The translations under genes were made by a program, and so were the position numbers. From assembly GCA_964423195.1 (NCBI GenBank), contig CAYRDY010000052.1, positions 1-15,535 of the forward strand: a DNA stretch of 15,535 nucleotides. Direction: 5' to 3'. Below the pieces are notes generated by a model. It was given only the letters and a program-made list of their open reading frames with translations. It was not told the DNA's origin and did no database searches. How positions within the stretch are numbered: the stretch's first letter is position 1; each line of letters begins with the position of its first letter. Shown in pieces: positions 14,514 to 15,535 of this stretch. The stretch is from CAKRHR01 sp964423195. GTDB taxonomy: Bacteria; Bacillota; Clostridia; Lachnospirales; Lachnospiraceae.

Positions 14514-14530
14514 CACCCGCTGCGGGTGAT
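14512..14530. promoter_or_regulatory. 19-bp perfect dyad overlapping the MATE -35 box
   Basis: The sequence ATCACCCGCTGCGGGTGAT has two perfect 9-bp arms around a single central base. Its left end overlaps the -35 hexamer (14508-14513). The position and symmetry are those of an operator for a dimeric regulator. No regulator gene lies next to it in this window other than the ROK gene about 6 kb away. Confidence 0.55.
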
Positions 14531-14542
14531 TTCTCCCTGTTC

Positions 14543-14641
14543 ATCGCCGCCGGCCTATGCCCGGATTATGCCGCCACAGCCGCTGGTCTATCTCCCGATT
14601 TTGACATCATCGCCGCCGGCCTCTGCCCGATTTTGTTACTA
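14543..14641. repeat. 33-bp tandem repeat, about 2.8 copies
   Basis: Units start at 14543, 14576 and 14609; copies 1 and 3 are nearly identical over ATCGCCGCCGGCCT and CTGCCCGAT, copy 2 is more diverged. A plus-strand frame starting with TTG at 14507 and ending at 14701 reads the units as an 11-residue repeat (IAAGLCPDYAA, TAAGLSPDFDI, IAAGLCPILLL). There is no good ribosome site, so whether this 64-residue frame is expressed is doubtful. Confidence 0.7.
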
Positions 14642-14735
14642 TTCACAGTTCATGATAATGAGGCGGAAGAAGGGAGTATATTCATCTTAAAATCACCATA
14701 GTTATTGAAAAATAAGGGTTTTATGCCGATCAGTT

Positions 14736-14775
14736 GATGGAGGATTGTTCTCAAAGTGCAGTCCTCCATCTTTTA
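14736..14775 (+). terminator. Plus-strand intrinsic terminator
   Basis: GATGGAGGA (14736-14744) pairs with TCCTCCATC (14762-14770), extended inward by a few weaker pairs, and is followed by TTTTATT. It would stop rightward transcription just before the mobile-element promoter. Such hairpins near IS ends can block read-through from host promoters; this role is inferred. Confidence 0.65.
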
Positions 14776-14852
14776 TTGGTATTTATTTAAAAAAATACCA
14801 ATAACCCTATTGACATTTTTATTGGTATGTGTTATAATATATAGTACCAATA
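14773..14852. repeat. Four TTATTGGTA half-sites in two inverted repeats around the element promoter
   Basis: The first inverted repeat has perfect 12-bp arms (TTATTGGTATTT at 14773-14784, AAATACCAATAA at 14793-14804) upstream of the -35 box. The second has 8-bp arms TATTGGTA (14820-14827) and TACCAATA (14845-14852) bracketing the -10 box. This looks like a pair of operators for autoregulation. Confidence 0.75.
14810..14838 (+). promoter_or_regulatory. Consensus promoter of the mobile-element ORF
   Basis: TTGACA (14810-14815) and TATAAT (14833-14838) are both perfect matches with the optimal 17-nt spacer. The predicted start is near 14845, about 27 nt before the ATG, with GGGAGGAG as ribosome site. 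Confidence 0.88.
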
Positions 14853-14871
14853 CAGGGAGGAGAAAAGAAAA

Positions 14872-15243
14872 ATGTCGATCGTAAGATATGTAAACAAAAA
14901 AACAGGCACTGTAGCACTGTACGAATCCACTTCGCATTACGACCCGGAAACCAAACAGTCACGTCCGATCAGAAAATACCTGGGGACCGAAGACCCGATC
15001 ACAGGCGAATTGATCCCATCGTCAGGCAAACGCGGGAGGAAAAAGGCTTCCGGGGACGCGCCAAAAACTAAAAAGGAATCGTCAGAGGAAAGCTTCAAAG
15101 AAAAGTACGACAAACTCCAACAGGAATGCGCCTTGCGAGAGGAAAAGATCCGGCAACTGGAGCATGAAAATAAAAGGCTCAGGTTCTGTTTGCAGAGGCT
15201 GAGGGATACAGCATCCGATATGCTTAGCAGCGTGGATTCGTGA
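14872..15243 (+). CDS. Mobile-element accessory protein, IS66-like context
   Basis: A basic 123-residue protein. The N-terminal part (MSIVRYVNKKTGTVALYEST, then HYDPETKQSRPIRKYLGTEDPITGELIP) resembles the N-terminal region found on IS-encoded proteins and transposases in Clostridia, probably a small DNA-binding fold. A Lys/Ser-rich linker (residues 52-72) follows, then a coiled coil over about residues 73-110 (KYDKLQQECALREEKIRQLE, continuing with heptad Leu). The ribosome site GGGAGGAG lies 7-10 nt before the ATG. It is the only clear plus-strand gene in the window and has an AT-rich consensus promoter, in contrast to the minus-strand locus. It probably assists or regulates the following transposase, possibly binding the nearby TTATTGGTA repeats. 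I recognise the family type only by pattern. Confidence 0.75.
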   Translation: MSIVRYVNKKTGTVALYESTSHYDPETKQSRPIRKYLGTEDPITGELIPSSGKRGRKKASGDAPKTKKESSEESFKEKYDKLQQECALREEKIRQLEHENKRLRFCLQRLRDTASDMLSSVDS

Positions 15244-15257
15244 AGGAGGGCGGCAGG

Positions 15258-15535
15258 ATGTCAGGCGGTTTTCAAGATGACAATCTCTTTGAGACAGCTA
15301 TGTCGCTGCGGTGCGAAGTGAAAGCGGTATATTGCGAAGCTGATGAAGAAGGCGGCCAGTGGGCTTACGGGTTTCATGGGGGATGAGAAGGTTGCATACT
15401 ATGTAGCGCATGACAAAAAAGACATGGACAGTGTGATTGAAGACGGGGTGCTTGACGCGCTTGCGGAAGGGACGGCCGTAATGCATGACCACAACCGGAT
15501 CAATTACAATGACCGATTTGCGTTTACGAATGTGG
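15258..15535 (+). pseudogene. IS66-like transposase, apparently frameshifted or internally deleted, cut by window edge
   Basis: A frame opens at ATG 15258 after AAGGAGG (MSGGFQDDNLFETAMSLR...) 14 nt beyond the accessory ORF, but it stops at TGA 15384-15386 after 42 residues. The neighbouring frame (+1) is open from 15322 to the window end and reads KRYIAKLMKKAASGLTGFMG, VAYYVAHDKKDMDSVI and AVMHDHNRINYNDRFAFTNV. The last stretch matches my recollection of IS66-type DDE transposases of Clostridia (HDHN..NYN before ECN-HL). A full transposase would be about 400-500 residues, and the expected upstream half is missing between the two frames. This suggests an internal deletion or frameshift; programmed frameshifting is a less likely alternative. 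The rest of the gene is outside the window. Confidence 0.55.

Larger units (their letters stand above)
14260..14871. other. 612-bp divergent intergenic region between MATE gene and mobile-element ORF
   Basis: This region separates leftward MATE transcription from rightward element transcription. From left to right it holds two 36-bp tandem repeats, a terminator-like hairpin, the MATE promoter with an overlapping dyad, a 33-bp tandem repeat, a plus-strand terminator, and the element promoter with its inverted repeats; each is listed separately. The stretch 14645-14735 shows nothing recognisable, though the left end of the mobile element may lie there. Confidence 0.7.

Noticed and set aside
14291..14641. 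CRISPR array
   Set aside because: The repeat units are directly tandem without unique spacers and only two to three copies exist at each site.

Overview
The window reads as accessory chromosomal DNA from an anaerobic Gram-positive bacterium of the Clostridia, plausibly a Lachnospiraceae-type gut organism. The grounds are strong GGAGG ribosome sites, coding DNA of moderate-to-high GC broken by AT-rich intergenic stretches, a Gly-rich lipoprotein binding protein with an LAAC lipobox, and the style of the ROK, MATE and IS66-like proteins. This is inference from style; no taxonomic marker gene is present.

Every recognisable gene from base 1 to 14259 is on the minus strand, so transcription runs right to left. 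In that order: a stand-alone MATE efflux gene (14259-12925) with its own promoter, a 19-bp dyad at the -35 box, a terminator-like leader hairpin and its own weak terminator; then a transcription unit of two overlapping TIM-barrel 'sugar phosphate isomerase/epimerase' genes (12672-11683 and 11683-10748) and a VOC/glyoxalase-fold gene (10616-10122), closed by a good intrinsic terminator at 10040-10067. After a 437-bp intergenic region comes a long run: aldo/keto reductase, ROK-type regulator, thiolase-like enzyme, DUF35 Zn-ribbon/OB-fold protein, small acyl-carrier protein, a third TIM-barrel protein, a Gfo/Idh/MocA dehydrogenase, and a family-5 (peptide/nickel-type) ABC importer consisting of lipoprotein, permease B and permease C, the last cut by the window edge.

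The simplest joint reading is a regulated catabolic locus for an imported small molecule. Gfo/Idh/MocA dehydrogenases paired with AP-endonuclease-2-like TIM barrels are known from oxidation-elimination cleavage of glycosides (including C-glycosides) and from inositol and rare-sugar breakdown. The thiolase-DUF35 pair is known as a C-C bond making or breaking module (PhlC/PhlB acylation of phloroglucinols, Ltp2/ChsH2 retro-aldol cleavage in steroid degradation, archaeal thiolase/HMG-CoA synthase complexes). Finding that pair next to a dedicated carrier protein and embedded among sugar-type enzymes is the most unusual aspect. The substrate cannot be read from the sequence.

The right end (about 14690-15535) turns to the plus strand and holds the start of an IS66-like mobile element: a consensus promoter between repeated TTATTGGTA half-sites, a small accessory ORF with a coiled coil, and a transposase reading frame that appears broken and runs off the window. 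No rRNA, tRNA or CRISPR array was seen.
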